Assembly: GCF_022605725.1 (NCBI RefSeq)
Contig: NC_065553.1
Coordinates: 5,580,001 to 5,644,000 of the forward strand
Origin: Anthonomus grandis grandis
Taxonomy: Eukaryota; Arthropoda; Insecta; Coleoptera; Curculionidae
Direction: 5' to 3'
Length of the DNA: 64,000 nt
The notes beneath the pieces were generated by a model. It was not told the DNA's origin, made no database searches, and was given only the letters and a program-made list of their open reading frames with translations. This document shows, piece after piece, positions 21,701 through 30,632 of the stretch. The position numbers and the translations under genes were made by a program. The first letter of the stretch is position 1. Each line of letters begins with the position of its first letter.

Positions 21701-24700
21701 GAAAGAGTATACACAAATAAAGGCTTTTCGCGAGTCTTCCAAGTTTCGCGTGGTGCGTTTTTTCGGTTTCTGCTCTATATGTAGCCCCTAAGACTGCCTT
21801 TGATCGTCAGAAGTGCTTAAATTACGAAAATCTCGGTATATATTAAGGCGGTCCTGTTCGGTAACTAATGTTTACTGTTCACTAGCATTACTGGTAGTGG
21901 GCTGTGGCCAAGTATTTGAACTTAACTCTTGTAATACTTTTTCGTTAGAAGGTAAATGAACTGATTTGAACTCTGAATTAGATTCATGCTCCTGTTCCAG
22001 GTGTGAGCCCTTGAAGTCATTAGCTGAACCTGCTAACGAAAATAATAATATATTCCATGTAAATTTTTATTTGGTTGAATATTGCTTCTGTACCCTTTAC
22101 AAAAAAATATTCTGTAAAGTGTACCGCGGAGCCAATATTTACCTACTTAAAAATTGTACAACAAAAAAAACACAAAATGTATAACAAAAAAAGGGTTTTT
22201 TATATTCTGCTCGGCGAAGCATCACCCGATATATAAGCTATACACCACTGAACATTAATTCCTCATTTAAACTTAATTATATAATCCTAATCTTTGTATA
22301 TTTTGCCATATCAAAAATAAAAAAAATAATATAAACTTATTCTTAAGATATAGGCATACCAAAGTTTATTTATAATAAAGTAAATTCTTTTTAGAATATT
22401 TTTTTATATTCATAAAAATTATGAACATCATCTGTGAACAAACACTTAATACAACAAAACATAATAAAACGTGACAAAATAACATTTCTTTAAAGAAGAT
22501 CTATTGAATGGCTAAATAATCAATTAATTACATAGCTATATCAACAAATTAAAAATGATATTAAAAATATAATCTGAAATATAAAAGTATAACTTACCAT
22601 GTAATTCACGGCCAAGCTGCATAATTTTTTTTGCTCGAGAACTCATTTTTATGTAACTAAATATAGCACTTTATTAATATAGTTAAGTCTCTTATTCATA
22701 CAAATAATTAATAGCACGAAATTGATACATTCGCGAATGTAAATTGATATGTTCTTAAATACCTTCAATGGTAAAAGCACGAAACTGGCACATTCGTAAA
22801 TATAAACTTATAATGTGGAAATATTTTCAATGGCAAAAACACGAATATGGCACATTCGTTGTTTAAAGCTTTGGAACAAAACTAAGAGCTCCACTCTCGC
22901 GGAATGGTTATTTAACTTTGGTGGGAGTATGACGTCACAGTCACATTCGTGCTTTTGTCATTAGAAACTTTAGAGTTTGTTGATATGGTTAGTGCAGACA
23001 GGCGAAAATCTGTAAATTTGCACATTCGCGGTTTTGCCATTGGAACGACGATATGGCATTTGATTAAAAAAATTATACCTTTAACACAAATTCAAAACTC
23101 GATGTTAATTAAAAGTATTAATAACCACTTTTGTTCAACTTCTGAAAATGTGACGTTTACAGACTACCTAAATTCTATTTCAATGAGAAACATACGAGTG
23201 AGTGAGACTTAAAATTAATAATTAAATATAGAAATAATGTGCCATACATAGTAAATTCTACCTCAAACAATGTTAGAAACAATAGAAAAAACGTAAATTA
23301 GCCCCATTGCAAGTATTTTGCTATAATGTTGGTGGCCTAAGAACTAAAATTAATGAATTAAAGTTGTTTTATGCTCGCACTATGATATTTTGATATTTGT
23401 TGAAAGTTGGCTCTCTGATGACTACTCCGATGCTGAACTGTCTGTAAAGTCATTTAGTCTGTTCAGATGTGATCGTTCACCTTCTTCTAGCAGCAAAAGT
23501 CGCGGAGGAGGAATTTTGATATATATCAGGGATGTTATTGATTCAAGGAAGCTTACGTTGGTGTATGATTCAGTCGAACAATTATATATATTATGTAGAA
23601 TTGGTAGTATTAGCTTTATAATTGGGGGAGTTTATATTCCCCCAAATTCTGCAATTAACTTATATGAAAGTCACTGCCATACTGTTGACATTTTCAGGCA
23701 AGAATATTCAAGCTGTGATTTTTATATTTTTGGTGATTTTAATGTACCTGATTCAAGTTGGGGGAATGACGACAATGGTGTGGTGGTGACTTGTCCTTTA
23801 AACTCGGGCGGGTCTAGTTTTAGGTCAGCATTATGCTTGTTTGAGTTTTTATCAGAATATTACAATTCGAAATGATAGGCTTGTTTATTTAGATCTAATT
23901 TTTTCAAGCAAGCAAACTCTTGCTGTAATGGAAGCAGTTGATTGTCTTTTTGAGGGGTCATTAAATCACAAAGGGTATAATTTTGAAATTGATTTTAGTT
24001 GTGAAACTCAGTCGAATTTAAACTATGTAGAGTTTTATTATGATTTTAAAATGGGTGATTATATTGGTATTAATAATTACTTATGTGGAATTAATTGGGA
24101 CTTGGTTTTAAGCTCAGCAGACATTAATATAGCAGTCTCACATTTTTATCATATACTGGATATGGCTATAGCACTTTTTGTTCCCCTAAAGAGATACAAA
24201 ACTTCAAAGTTTCCTAGTTGGTTTTCAGCTGAATTAAGATATTTAGTTAGGCAAAAGAAAATTGCACACAAATGCTACAGGGTCAGTCATAATGTGGCAG
24301 ATTATATTACTTTTTCAAACATTAGGGCTAGATGTAAAACTTTGACTGATATTTGTTATGATAATTATATTTCAAACTTAGACCAACTACTCTACACTAA
24401 CCCTAAAAGTTTTTGGTAGAACATAAACAATATCAATTAATAAACTTCCTAATTTAATGTATTATAATGATAATGAGTTCGTTAGCTGTGAACAGATAGC
24501 TGAAGGTTTTGCCCAGTTTTTTTCAACAGTCTATAGTCCTATTAATAATATAAACAATAATGGTGCTTTTATCAATCAGCAAGCAAAGTTAAATATGACC
24601 ATTCCTAATCCCACCCTTTCCATTGGGTTGATTTTTGATAAAATTACCAAGTTGCCACCCAAAGTTAGTTCAGGACCCGATGGCATTCTGAATTATTTTC

Positions 24701-27365
24701 TAATAAAGTGTGTATGTACTATTTCATACCCTCTTTTTATAATTTTTAAAAGATCTTTAGATTCTGCAATTTTTCCAACCTTGTGGAAACATAGTTTTGT
24801 AATGCCAATTTTTAAATCTGGCGACAATAGCAAAATCGAGAATTACAGAAGTGTTTGTATACAATCAGCCATTCCGAAGCTCCTGGACAGTCTTATCTAT
24901 GATCAATTATATTTTTATTGTAAAGAGTTGTTACTTAGCGAACAACATGGATTTATTTCTGGAAAGTCTGCTGTGACTTATTTGTTAGTGTTTCAGCAGA
25001 ATCTGTTGAATGCCTTGGAGAGGGGATGTCAGCTGGATGTAATCTACACCGACTTCTCCAAGGCGTTCGACAGAGTTGACCATAGTATTTTGGCAAAAAA
25101 ATTGGATATTTTTGGATTTTCTAATCTTATGGTGAATTGGTTTGTAAATTCCCTGTCAGGGAGGACCCAGCAGGCACGAATAGGTAATGCAAGATCAAGC
25201 TATATTAATGTCACTTCAGGTGTTCCACAAGATGGGCACTATTCACCTTTGCTATTTAATATTTTTGTGAATGATATTGGTGCCTGTTTTGAGAACAGTG
25301 ACTTCCTTTTATTTGCTGATGATTTGAAGTTTTTTAGAGAGATTTTATCAATACTTGATCAGATTTTGTTGCAAAGTGATTTGGATAGATTGAATGAGTG
25401 GTGTGTTAACAACAATTTGTTTTTGAATGTAAGCAAATGCAATTATATAAGTTTTCTCAAGCGTACTAAAAAGGTTGTCACTTCATATAACATTCAAGGA
25501 AGTACACTTCAATATTGCAGCATAGTTAAAGATCTTGGTATCTCGTTTGATGTTCATTTAAACTTTAATGCACACATAAACAATATTGTTCTCAAATCCT
25601 CTAAGAATGTGGGTTTTGTACTAAGGAACTGTAAAGAATTTTCTATAGAGACCTGTAAGAGGTTATACATGTCATTGGTTGTTTCATTGCTGGAATATGG
25701 CTCAGTGATATGGTCGCCCTTTTACATGAATAATTGCTTGTCCTTGGAAAGAGTTCAGAACAAATTTATTAGGTTTTGTCTCTATAAACTTCGAATAAGA
25801 ATTCCGGATGATCATGTTTATGATATTGTTTTAGAAATGCTTGATATGAAGACATTGAGACAAAGACGGATATATTCAGATTTAATTTTTTTGTATAAAT
25901 TATTGAATGGTCAGATAATTTGTCCAGAACTTCTGATGACAATACAATTTAATATTCCATCTAGGAATTTAAGGCAGTATCGTATCTTTTCATTACCATT
26001 TCATAGCGCCAATTATGCATTACATGCTCCTATTGAAAGAACTCTAAGAATTGTCAATACTAGGGAGGTTGAAATTTTGGGCATTTCCTTATCTAGATTT
26101 AAGAGTCAAATAAGAGAAATTGTTTAATTTTTTTTTTTTTTTTAGTGCAATACTGAATATTATACTTTAGTAGGGTATGTTTTTAGTATTTTTAGAATTC
26201 TGTTATATTGATTTAAGTTATAAAACTATTTTCTGTATTTTACATTTATAAGTTTATTTTATTTTACTGTTAAGTATGGTTAGGTTCAATTGATTTTGTA
26301 TTTAATTTACTGTTGTAATGGAGTTGATCCCGTAAAAAAAAAAAAATAAATAAAAAAAAAAAAAAAAGTACAGATGCTTGTGCTTTGGTCACAAAATGTA
26401 TTGATATTTCTTTGACCAGTAGTAAAGTACTTTTTGAATTGAATTTAATTGAAATATGCTTCTGTAGAGTAGTCTTCGATTAGACTTTACCATACTGTAA
26501 TTAATTTTTTCTGTTAAAATATGAATATTGAATATTTAATCAAGGCTATATTTATTTATTTATAAGATTACTTACACACTTACCTTCAAGCATAACCACC
26601 AAATTCCTTTTAGTGGCAGATATGATTAAATTTAATTTAGATTCATGTAGTTCCTTTCTAGTTGGATTTATTAAGACCTCATTATCAATCATTCCAACCC
26701 TAACAGCACCTATAGGGCCATTCCATGGAATGTCACTTAAAGCTAAAGCTGCTGATGCTGTATTTATTGCTATAATATCTGGATTATTTATACCATCTAT
26801 TGCCAACATGTTACATACCACCTAAAAAACATATATTTATATATCTAATATTGAGTATACCAATAAAAATGCATACTTGAGTGTCATAATAATAATTATC
26901 TGGAAACAGGGGGCGTAAACTCCTATCAATTAACCTGGAGGTTAAAATTTCTTTTTCCGATGGTCCTAATTCTCTCCTAAAGAAATTGGTGGGTATCCTA
27001 CCTGCCGCTGCACTTTTCTGCCTATAATCAACCACCAGAGGTAAGAAACTGCTTGGACTTGGTTTTGCTTTTGAAACTACTGTCACCATGGTAGAGGTGT
27101 CGCCAATGGTACCCACTGCACATCCATCAGCTAATTTTGCGTATTGGCCAGTGGAAATTGTTAAATTACGACTAAAAATTAGTCAAAAATGGTAAAATTG
27201 TCGTTTCCTTCACATAACCTAACATGGAAATTCTTACCCATTTGAAAACGCTACGGTGGCTTGAGGATTCTTGGCTGCCTCGCTAATTGCTGTAGAATGA
27301 TTTCGTTTGTGTCTTGTAATAAGCCGAAATAACTTTAGGCGAATGGTTTCTTTTAAAAAATGCAT
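9643..27365 (-). CDS. PNPT1: Polyribonucleotide nucleotidyltransferase 1, mitochondrial (PNPase), whole gene, eight exons
   Basis: PNPase is a 3'-5' phosphorolytic exoribonuclease of mitochondria. Exons (high to low coordinate): 27365-27238, 27171-26877, 26821-26584, 19730-18981, 18931-18734, 18647-18373, 10062-9829, 9771-9643. They join in phase with GT-AG introns and give 748 codons plus TAA, close to the 783-residue human enzyme. Domain order: basic N-terminal leader, first RNase PH core, helical linker, second RNase PH core with GRREMGHGALAEKGL, ESNGSSSMASVCGG and GDMDFKVAG, KH domain (GVGGINLKKL), S1 domain. All expected catalytic blocks are present and no frame break was seen, so the gene looks functional. 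Five introns are 49-86 bp; introns 3 (6853 bp) and 6 (8310 bp) are filled with transposons. Confidence 0.95.
9829..10062 (-). CDS. PNPT1: PNPT1 exon 7 (end of KH domain and start of S1 domain)
   Basis: Residues about 629-706. Acceptor TTTTTAG|GTATCT, donor AAG|GTACAA. Reads VSQLEDTTFQIFAPNQSAMD (end of the KH domain), then a short helix and the S1 start FGDIYKATIVEIRDIGVMV ... LLHNSQLD. The intron on its 3' side is 57 bp; the one on its 5' side is 8.31 kb. Confidence 0.95.
10262..10385 (+). repeat. LINE 3'-UTR fragment shared with about 40195-40295
   Basis: The stretch AATGCCTACTTAGTTCAT, then GCTATACAGAATGTAAAT and TTGGCTTTT, ending in an AATAATAAT tail, recurs almost unchanged at about 40215-40290. 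There it directly follows the C-terminal coding end of a LINE (39990-40180). This copy is therefore the 3' tip of a heavily 5'-truncated insertion of the same family in PNPT1 intron 6. Confidence 0.65.
10827..12928 (+). mobile_element. Long-TIR mariner element, rosa-like (DD41 spacing)
   Basis: About 430-bp terminal inverted repeats: 10827-11265 (CAGGGTGTCCTGTAATTAAT ... GGTTGCGTATGAAC) is mirrored by 12507-12928. The left end is preceded by TA and opens CAGGGTGTCC. The outermost ten or so bases are missing from the right end. Between the TIRs is a single transposase pseudogene (11399-12444). Very long TIRs around a transposase with 41-residue second-to-third catalytic spacing point to the rosa/DD41D group of the mariner family. 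The element sits in PNPT1 intron 6, opposite to the gene. Confidence 0.85.
11399..12444 (+). pseudogene. Mariner (DD41D-type) transposase, broken
   Basis: From ATG 11399: an N-terminal helix-turn-helix region (FSNAQMRDMVCVYGQENFRS, then RRAAQRYLDLYPDRRQPNHQ) and a second HTH (TSTRRIEVATGVRKSSVSKI). The frame is lost near 11795-11826 and resumes with the catalytic domain: first Asp in ILFTDEATF, second in MHDGAPAHYS. The third site reads SPDLNPLNFYFWG, where the usual Asp is Asn. There are 41 residues between the second and third sites. A TGA at 12325-12327 interrupts the last 39 codons. Frameshift, substituted catalytic residue and stop all argue against activity. Confidence 0.85.
12929..13539. 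other. PNPT1 intron 6 sequence without recognised content
   Basis: AT-rich intronic DNA between the mariner and the LINE 3' end. No coding motif, inverted repeat or tandem array stands out. Confidence 0.5.
13711..16664 (-). pseudogene. LINE ORF2 (endonuclease plus reverse transcriptase), broken
   Basis: Order on the minus strand: endonuclease start (YFNAGGTRSELKHL, AETWLF) at about 16660-16473; endonuclease middle and end (SIAGDFNLPGCIWF, LDLCFSN) at 16326-15751; a linker; then the RT start (SNTSAGPDGIPSLLLRECVC, ITPIFKSGN) at 15681-15110. A ~500-bp foreign segment interrupts the RT here. RT resumes with SQHGFQKGRS, DAIYTDFSKALDRVNH and PSGVPQGSHVGPLLFTIFVD (14585-14200). The YADD-type catalytic block is absent: sequence jumps near 14140 to the thumb region ASPVWSPFYKSHIEKVQ and the C-terminus. 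At least four frame breaks are present. Confidence 0.85.
14590..15105. mobile_element. Unclassified GC-rich insertion inside the LINE
   Basis: About 500 bp interrupts LINE ORF2 between the RT fingers motif ITPIFKSG and the downstream SQHGFQKG block. The middle (14740-14935) is strongly GC- and CpG-rich compared with its surroundings (for example GACGCCGACGCGACGCGACG) and the flanks are AT-rich. It also contains CGGTATATTATAGAGCG and GCCAGCCAGCCAC. No open frame, clear TIR or LTR ends were found. A solo LTR, SINE or MITE are all possible. Confidence 0.45.
16679..17600 (-). pseudogene. LINE ORF1 with PHD-like zinc finger, coiled coil and nucleic-acid-binding region (one frameshift)
   Basis: The minus-strand start ATG at 17600 opens a Cys/His-rich segment whose middle reads VECSLCRSWFHKGC, the core of a PHD-type finger, followed by KTEFDKMY. 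Near 17447 the frame shifts by one base into a 255-codon stretch. This continues with a Cys pair (SCC), a heptad-like helix (IVSQQSTINKLVDELQKLQT) and a conserved basic domain (VCRIGRRG, NIVIKMDFTKLQRDEIREV), ending at TAA 16681-16679, 15 bases before the ORF2 ATG. Only the frameshift visibly breaks it. Confidence 0.75.
17701..18186. other. PNPT1 intron 6 sequence 5' of the LINE
   Basis: May include LINE 5' UTR. No coding motif is seen; a 62-codon open frame on the minus strand (18040-18228) overlaps the hairpin and has no features. Confidence 0.4.
18187..18277. repeat. Near-perfect palindrome (41-bp arms, 7-8 bp loop)
   Basis: The left arm ending AAGCTTACAAAGTAC and the right arm starting GTACATTGTAAGCTT pair over about 41 bases with one mismatch and one single-base length difference. 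The loop is ATGTAGG. It lies about 95 bp from PNPT1 exon 6, inside intron 6, and could be a foldback/MITE core or replication-derived inverted repeat. Confidence 0.8.
18373..18647 (-). CDS. PNPT1: PNPT1 exon 6 (end of second RNase PH core, linker, start of KH domain)
   Basis: Residues about 537-628. Acceptor TTTCCATTTCAG, donor CAA|GTGAGT. Completes FKVAGSKAGVTALQADIKI of the catalytic core, then a helical linker (EALEKAKHAHRQILQIMHEC) and the KH GxxG-type loop (KFLGVGGINLKKLFAETGVQ). Confidence 0.95.
18734..18931 (-). CDS. PNPT1: PNPT1 exon 5 (second RNase PH core, catalytic Asp region)
   Basis: Residues about 471-536. Acceptor TTTTTAAG, donor AAAG|GTATGA. Reads SSSMASVCGGSLALMDAGVP, then SPAAGVAIGLI and LGIEDYLGDMDFK. 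The acidic DYLGDMD cluster corresponds to the metal-binding aspartates of bacterial PNPase (family knowledge). Confidence 0.95.
18981..19730 (-). CDS. PNPT1: PNPT1 exon 4 (helical linker and start of second RNase PH core)
   Basis: Residues about 221-470, the largest exon. Acceptor TTTTTCTTAG|GCAATG, donor AATG|GTAAGTG. Opens NADSIPIHELQRVIKQGTKE (linker helix), then RRCDGR-type start of the second core (EQRCDGRQHDELRNISCQVD), TRGQTQVLCTVTLDS, and GRIGPIGRREMGHGALAEKG with TIRLTSEVLESNG. Its 5' neighbour is the 6.85-kb transposon-filled intron 3. Confidence 0.95.
20286..22646 (-). pseudogene. Sola-like transposase, second family, spliced and heavily broken
   Basis: A first exon at 22646-22598 encodes MSSRAKKIMQLGRELH and ends at a good donor, CATG|GTAAGTT. 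A matching acceptor TTTTCGTTAG precedes 22032 and the joined frame continues. Several stops follow, but recognisable blocks persist: VYSFTVDGKKFIVCREFFMA, HYCLKGNDRRYLDASLNISV (near 21480), VPKKDQCKTC (near 21340), MMSDSCGGQQKN (about 20930), FETSHTEMKCDSIHSKIE (about 20810) and a C-terminal half with GRPKQSLLH (20597-20286). The SDSCGGQ and H-x-E-M-K-C-D-S-I-H blocks align with the other Sola-like element. The intron hosts a separate mariner-end fragment. Confidence 0.75.
22095..22240 (-). repeat. Mariner-type terminal fragment, related to 58900-58985
   Basis: Shares GCCAATATTTACCT...CTTAAAA and CTGCTCGGCGAAGCATCACC with the segment at 58914-58980, which abuts the N-terminal coding start of a mariner transposase. 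It is therefore the decayed 5' terminal region of the same mariner family, inserted into the intron of the Sola-like transposase gene. Confidence 0.6.
23220..26367 (+). mobile_element. LINE (CR1/Jockey-group-like), 5'-truncated, opposite to PNPT1
   Basis: Contains endonuclease and reverse transcriptase coding (23315-26127) followed by a 3' UTR and a mixed A/AATAAAT tail at 26333-26367. The 5' boundary is uncertain: it lies between the end of the Sola-like element and 23300, and 22949-23212 may hold a stub of ORF1 (SENVTFTDYLNSISMRN). No TSD was confirmed. Confidence 0.8.
23315..26127 (+). pseudogene. LINE ORF2 (endonuclease and reverse transcriptase), broken
   Basis: Endonuclease motifs in order: YNVGGLRTKINELK (about 23325), VESWLSDDYSDAEL (23397), GGVYIPPNS (23625) and YIFGDFNVPDSSW (23725). 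Frame changes occur near 23388 and 23870, and a TAG at 24417 with a further frame change precedes the RT. The RT (24457-26127, 556 codons uninterrupted) has SSGPDGILNYFLIKCVC, LSEQHGFISGKSAV, VIYTDFSKAFDRVDH, SGVPQDGHYSPLLFNIFVND and LLFADDLKFF. The usual GVPQGS motif reads GVPQDGHYS here, and the catalytic YADD is FADD. The thumb and C-terminus (VIWSPFYMNNCLSLERVQNK) are present. Confidence 0.88.
26584..26821 (-). CDS. PNPT1: PNPT1 exon 3 (end of first RNase PH core)
   Basis: Residues about 142-221. Acceptor GTTTTTTAG|GTGGTA, donor GAAG|GTAAGTG. Reads VVCNMLAIDGINNPDIIAIN, then SAALALSDIPWNGPIGAVRV and the NLVVMLEG end of the core. Joins exon 2 exactly at DTQ/VVC. Confidence 0.95.
26877..27171 (-). 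CDS. PNPT1: PNPT1 exon 2 (first RNase PH core)
   Basis: Residues about 43-141. Acceptor ATTTTTAG|TCGT, donor CAA|GTATGC. Includes TGQYAKLADGCAVGTIGDTS, then the PSSFLPLVVDYRQKSAAAGR substrate-binding loop and SRLIDRSLRPLFPDNYY. Confidence 0.95.
27238..27365 (-). CDS. PNPT1: PNPT1 exon 1 (start, mitochondrial targeting sequence)
   Basis: Residues 1-43. The first 28 residues (MHFLKETIRLKLFRLITRHK, then RNHSTAIS) are basic and amphipathic with one acid, as expected of a mitochondrial presequence, followed by the mature start AAKNPQATVAFSNG. Donor AATGG|GTAAGAA. No upstream in-frame ATG was chosen because this one gives the presequence. Confidence 0.9.
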
Positions 27366-27924
27366 TTTACTAAATTAGTTTTTCTGGGAAAAATTAAGAA
27401 AACCCTAACCTACAAAATTTTAAATCTATGTTTCTTTCTCTCTCTCTCTCCTTTCAAGATTGGGCTTTGCAACGGGGCATTTTACCCAGATATATTTATC
27501 TGTCACAATTTTGGCATGACTCTTTCTCATCATCTTTAGGTCATTTCCTTTTGTACGTTTAGTGCATTGGGAGGCCTATTTTGAAATTTATTTTTATTAA
27601 AATTTAAATCTGAGAGATTTTCCAAAATTGTATGTCAACATCCTGTATTGCTAAAATCACAGTATGAAAACTCTGTTACTGTGAATGTGATAATAGCAAT
27701 AAGTATTTACATTTGACAATGACGGATGATCATAGTCTTAAATTTAAACAAATTAAAAAAGAAATTTTCTCTGATATCTATCAGGGAAAGTTCTATCAAT
27801 ATTTGAATTTGCCGAACATTCATGGGATATTTTTTTTAGAAATAGCATAGATTAGGTAATAATTGAGTGAGTCAAATTGACAAAAACAAATTATAATTAA
27901 AGCTACTTTTAAAATATCTTTGCT
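27366..27924. other. PNPT1 upstream region
   Basis: About 560 bp between the PNPT1 start codon and the TSD of the right-hand Sola-like copy. It includes a (CT)n run near 27433-27451 and is AT-rich otherwise. It presumably holds the PNPT1 promoter, but no motif is decisive. Confidence 0.45.
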
Positions 27925-27928
27925 ACTT

Positions 27929-30628
27929 CTGTACTTTGGTAGAATAAAGGCCAATGTCCATTTCAGCTGTTTTGAGAAAAACAGGGTTAATAAGATGAAT
28001 TGACTTTATATTTTTATAAACTGTGACCCTTTTTTCCTACTTTACTTATTTTTGGGATTTTAAATCTTAAGAAGGGATTCTTTTTGAAAATGTATTGTTA
28101 GTCTTCTAAATTGCAAAAAATGGACATTGGCCCCAAGAATCGAAAAACAGTGCGGACATTGGCCCCTAAGCGCGGACATTGGCCAAGGCGGTATTAAAGA
28201 GCTAATGGACATCGGCCTTTTTGCTACAATAAAACAATCCCAATTACGAAAATAATCTTTATTTATACACGAAATTCGTATTTTTTAGCATTAGAAAATT
28301 AATTTTCTGTGGCCATAAATCTTTACTGCTTATGATACCTACACTAAAATAACAGAGAAAGTTAGTTATTTTGTTCATGCTCAGGGTCTTGTATATCTTC
28401 AACATTTAAGTCGGAAGATCTTTATAAGTTCTCATAAAATGGTTTGTTATAATCGCTAATGTAAGGCAGCAAATCTAACAAATCTTTGATTTTAAGATCT
28501 GCCAATGGTAAAGGTTCTTGATTTATAGGTTTAGGCACATCAATATCCAGAATCGCAGGCCGGTTTCGTACAGAACCTCTTCTCAGGTCAACAACCTTAA
28601 ACTCTTTACTATCGTTAAAGCTCGTTTTGTAAGAAATCTGGAACTGGTGTTCAACAGAGAACTTCATCCATTTAATCCGCATCCACGGAACAACTTCAGC
28701 AATCTCATTTTTTTTTTCTATGAACCAATTTTTCCGTCAAAAGGCTGTTAAAATTTAGGAAGTCTTTTTGTAACATTTCCTTAACTTGTAGGGGTGGATT
28801 TCGGCGCACAGTTCTTATAAAATTAGTTCAGTCATGGGGGACTTCTATTTCAGCAGTCGTTTTTTTCTTGCATATTTCGATTGCTGCATGGATTTTGTCG
28901 GCCTTCATATGAGTATGACCAGGCTCCATAAATTTGTGGTTGATTTCTTGCAAATTATGTCCTAGATCTTGACATTCTTTCAAGACATAGCTCATCATAG
29001 TACACATAAAAATATTTCTGTTTTGCCCCGAACATGAATCACTATAAAGATTTAAAACTTCCGTTTTCTTTGGTAATGACAAGATGTATTTTCTCCACGA
29101 GCAGCAATTGTCTCATCCCATAAAAAGCAAATTCCCAAATTGCCGGCAGTTGAAGTCTGATGAACAGTTAAATTATAAGTCTAGAGTTGTCTTTTATAAA
29201 AAGAAACGCCATTACGCAAATATGGTGTAGGTAAGCACATTTGTAGGTCGAATGATGCAACAACAAATTTGATATCTTTCTTGCTGTTTCTTTATCTAGT
29301 GACTTAAGTTTGTAAGCCATTTCCGAGAGGTTTAAGTGAGCGTTTCTTTGTTCCAAAACTTCAATTTTAGTTTTTTCTTCTTCTTCTGTAAGATTTTCAC
29401 CATCAAATGTCTTTAACTTTACATTTAAACTGTCACATTTAGAGCAAGTGTCGTTCGCAGGGGCATGAAATGAAAAGTTGAATTCTTCATTAAAAATCTG
29501 TCTGTAGTGACTCTTTTTCGGGGCTTATGTTTTGTTCCTCGCAATACTGAATGTAAAGTCGATACATTTGGGCAATTGAAAGATCGGGACTTAAATATTT
29601 TTTTGATGTCCTCTCTCTAGAGTAATGACTGCTGTATGTAGGAAAACTATTAATATGTGATTTAATAAAATCTCTTTTTTCCTCGGTAACTTTATAATGA
29701 TTTTGATGTTTTCCCCGACCGTCTGAAGAGCAAATATTTGAATCATTTAATCTTTTTTTTTTCGACAATTACTCTCACTTTTTTAAGGGTTAAATCAAAA
29801 GTATTTAGGTACATTTTCTGACAAACCTCCAAATTCTTGTGATCTTCATTTGTGAGAAAGTACTTTCTTGAAAAGTTTCTTCGACTAGGTTTAATTTGCT
29901 TATCAGCTGATTTTCTTTGTCGTTCTCTAAATTTTGCACATTCCTTAACAGTTTCCGCTATAAACTGATCTTGACCATGCCTTGATAAATTGTAGAAATC
30001 TCTAAATAGATTCTGCCTTTGGACATCTGCAAATTTTCTGCCAACATTTTAGTTTACATTCGCATGGCTCCTTTAGCCCTTTTGCCCTTTGTACAATTCC
30101 TTTTTTTATCTTATATTCTTTTCCTTTTTCTTTGCGATTCCTTTCTTTCATTTTCCAGCCAACTTTTTTCATTCCTTACACGTTTTTTAGTTTTTTCTCA
30201 GTCATCTCTGCAAAATTTCCAGGGTCCTTTTACTCATTTTGATCATTTAACGTTATTCAAACACAGAGCACAGTTTACTAATAATATAATAAATTACACT
30301 AAAAATTTGAGGTTATAAAAACTAGGTACGCATTAAAATCTTAAGGCCAATCTCCTAAATAAAATAATAGAAAAGGGCCAATGAGCATATTATGGACTTT
30401 GGCCATTTAATTTATTCTTCTAATATATTGAAAAGGCCTAAGTCCAGAGATTGGCCTTTTTTCTATTAACTAGAATTGGACATAGGCCTTTGTGTATTTT
30501 GTTTATTTCGCTAAAACATTGGACTTTGGCCTTTTCGATAATGTTAAGTCATTAGTAAACTAACTTCCTATGCCTATAACTCAAATATGGGAAATTTGGA
30601 CATTGGCCCTTTTTCTACCAAGGTACAG
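27929..30628 (-). mobile_element. Sola-like DNA transposon, copy 2 (2700 bp, complete ends)
   Basis: Same element as 6593-9273 in the opposite orientation, alike by eye over its whole length. Ends CTGTACTTTGGTAGAA and (inverse of right end) CTGTACCTTGGTAGAA; perfect 4-bp TSD ACTT at 27925-27928 and 30629-30632. Subterminal GGCCAATGTCC-type repeats are present at both ends. One extra GGACATTGGCCCC unit near 28126-28165 distinguishes this copy's transposase-3'-side end from copy 1. Confidence 0.88.
28422..30205 (-). pseudogene. Sola-like transposase, broken, copy 2
   Basis: Parallel to the transposase of copy 1 but with more frame breaks. Open pieces lie at 29768-29490 (N-terminal half), 29356-29168, 29082-28828 (containing the LYSDSCSGQNRNIF motif) and 28682-28422 (C-terminal block). 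Relative to copy 1 it differs by one base near 28740, just before the C-terminal block, so the in-frame TGA of copy 1 is absent. A run of ten A residues close by puts the last block out of frame instead. Confidence 0.85.
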
Positions 30629-30632
30629 ACTT

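Larger units (their letters stand above)
19858..23060 (-). mobile_element. Second, diverged Sola-like DNA transposon (PNPT1 intron 3)
   Basis: The left boundary (about 19858-19895, ATATCGT ... CGGCAAAAACGCAAATGTGC) pairs with the inverse of the right boundary (about 23025-23060, GGCAAAACCGCGAATGTGC ... ACGATAT). Near the right end several subterminal repeats of the form ATGGCAAAAACACGAATATG, with GCACATTCG, recur at 22720-22960, and fewer at the left (near 20055). The encoded transposase (20286-22646) is clearly related to that of the 6593-9273 element, but the two DNA sequences and ends differ. Boundaries are approximate and no TSD could be fixed. Confidence 0.7.
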
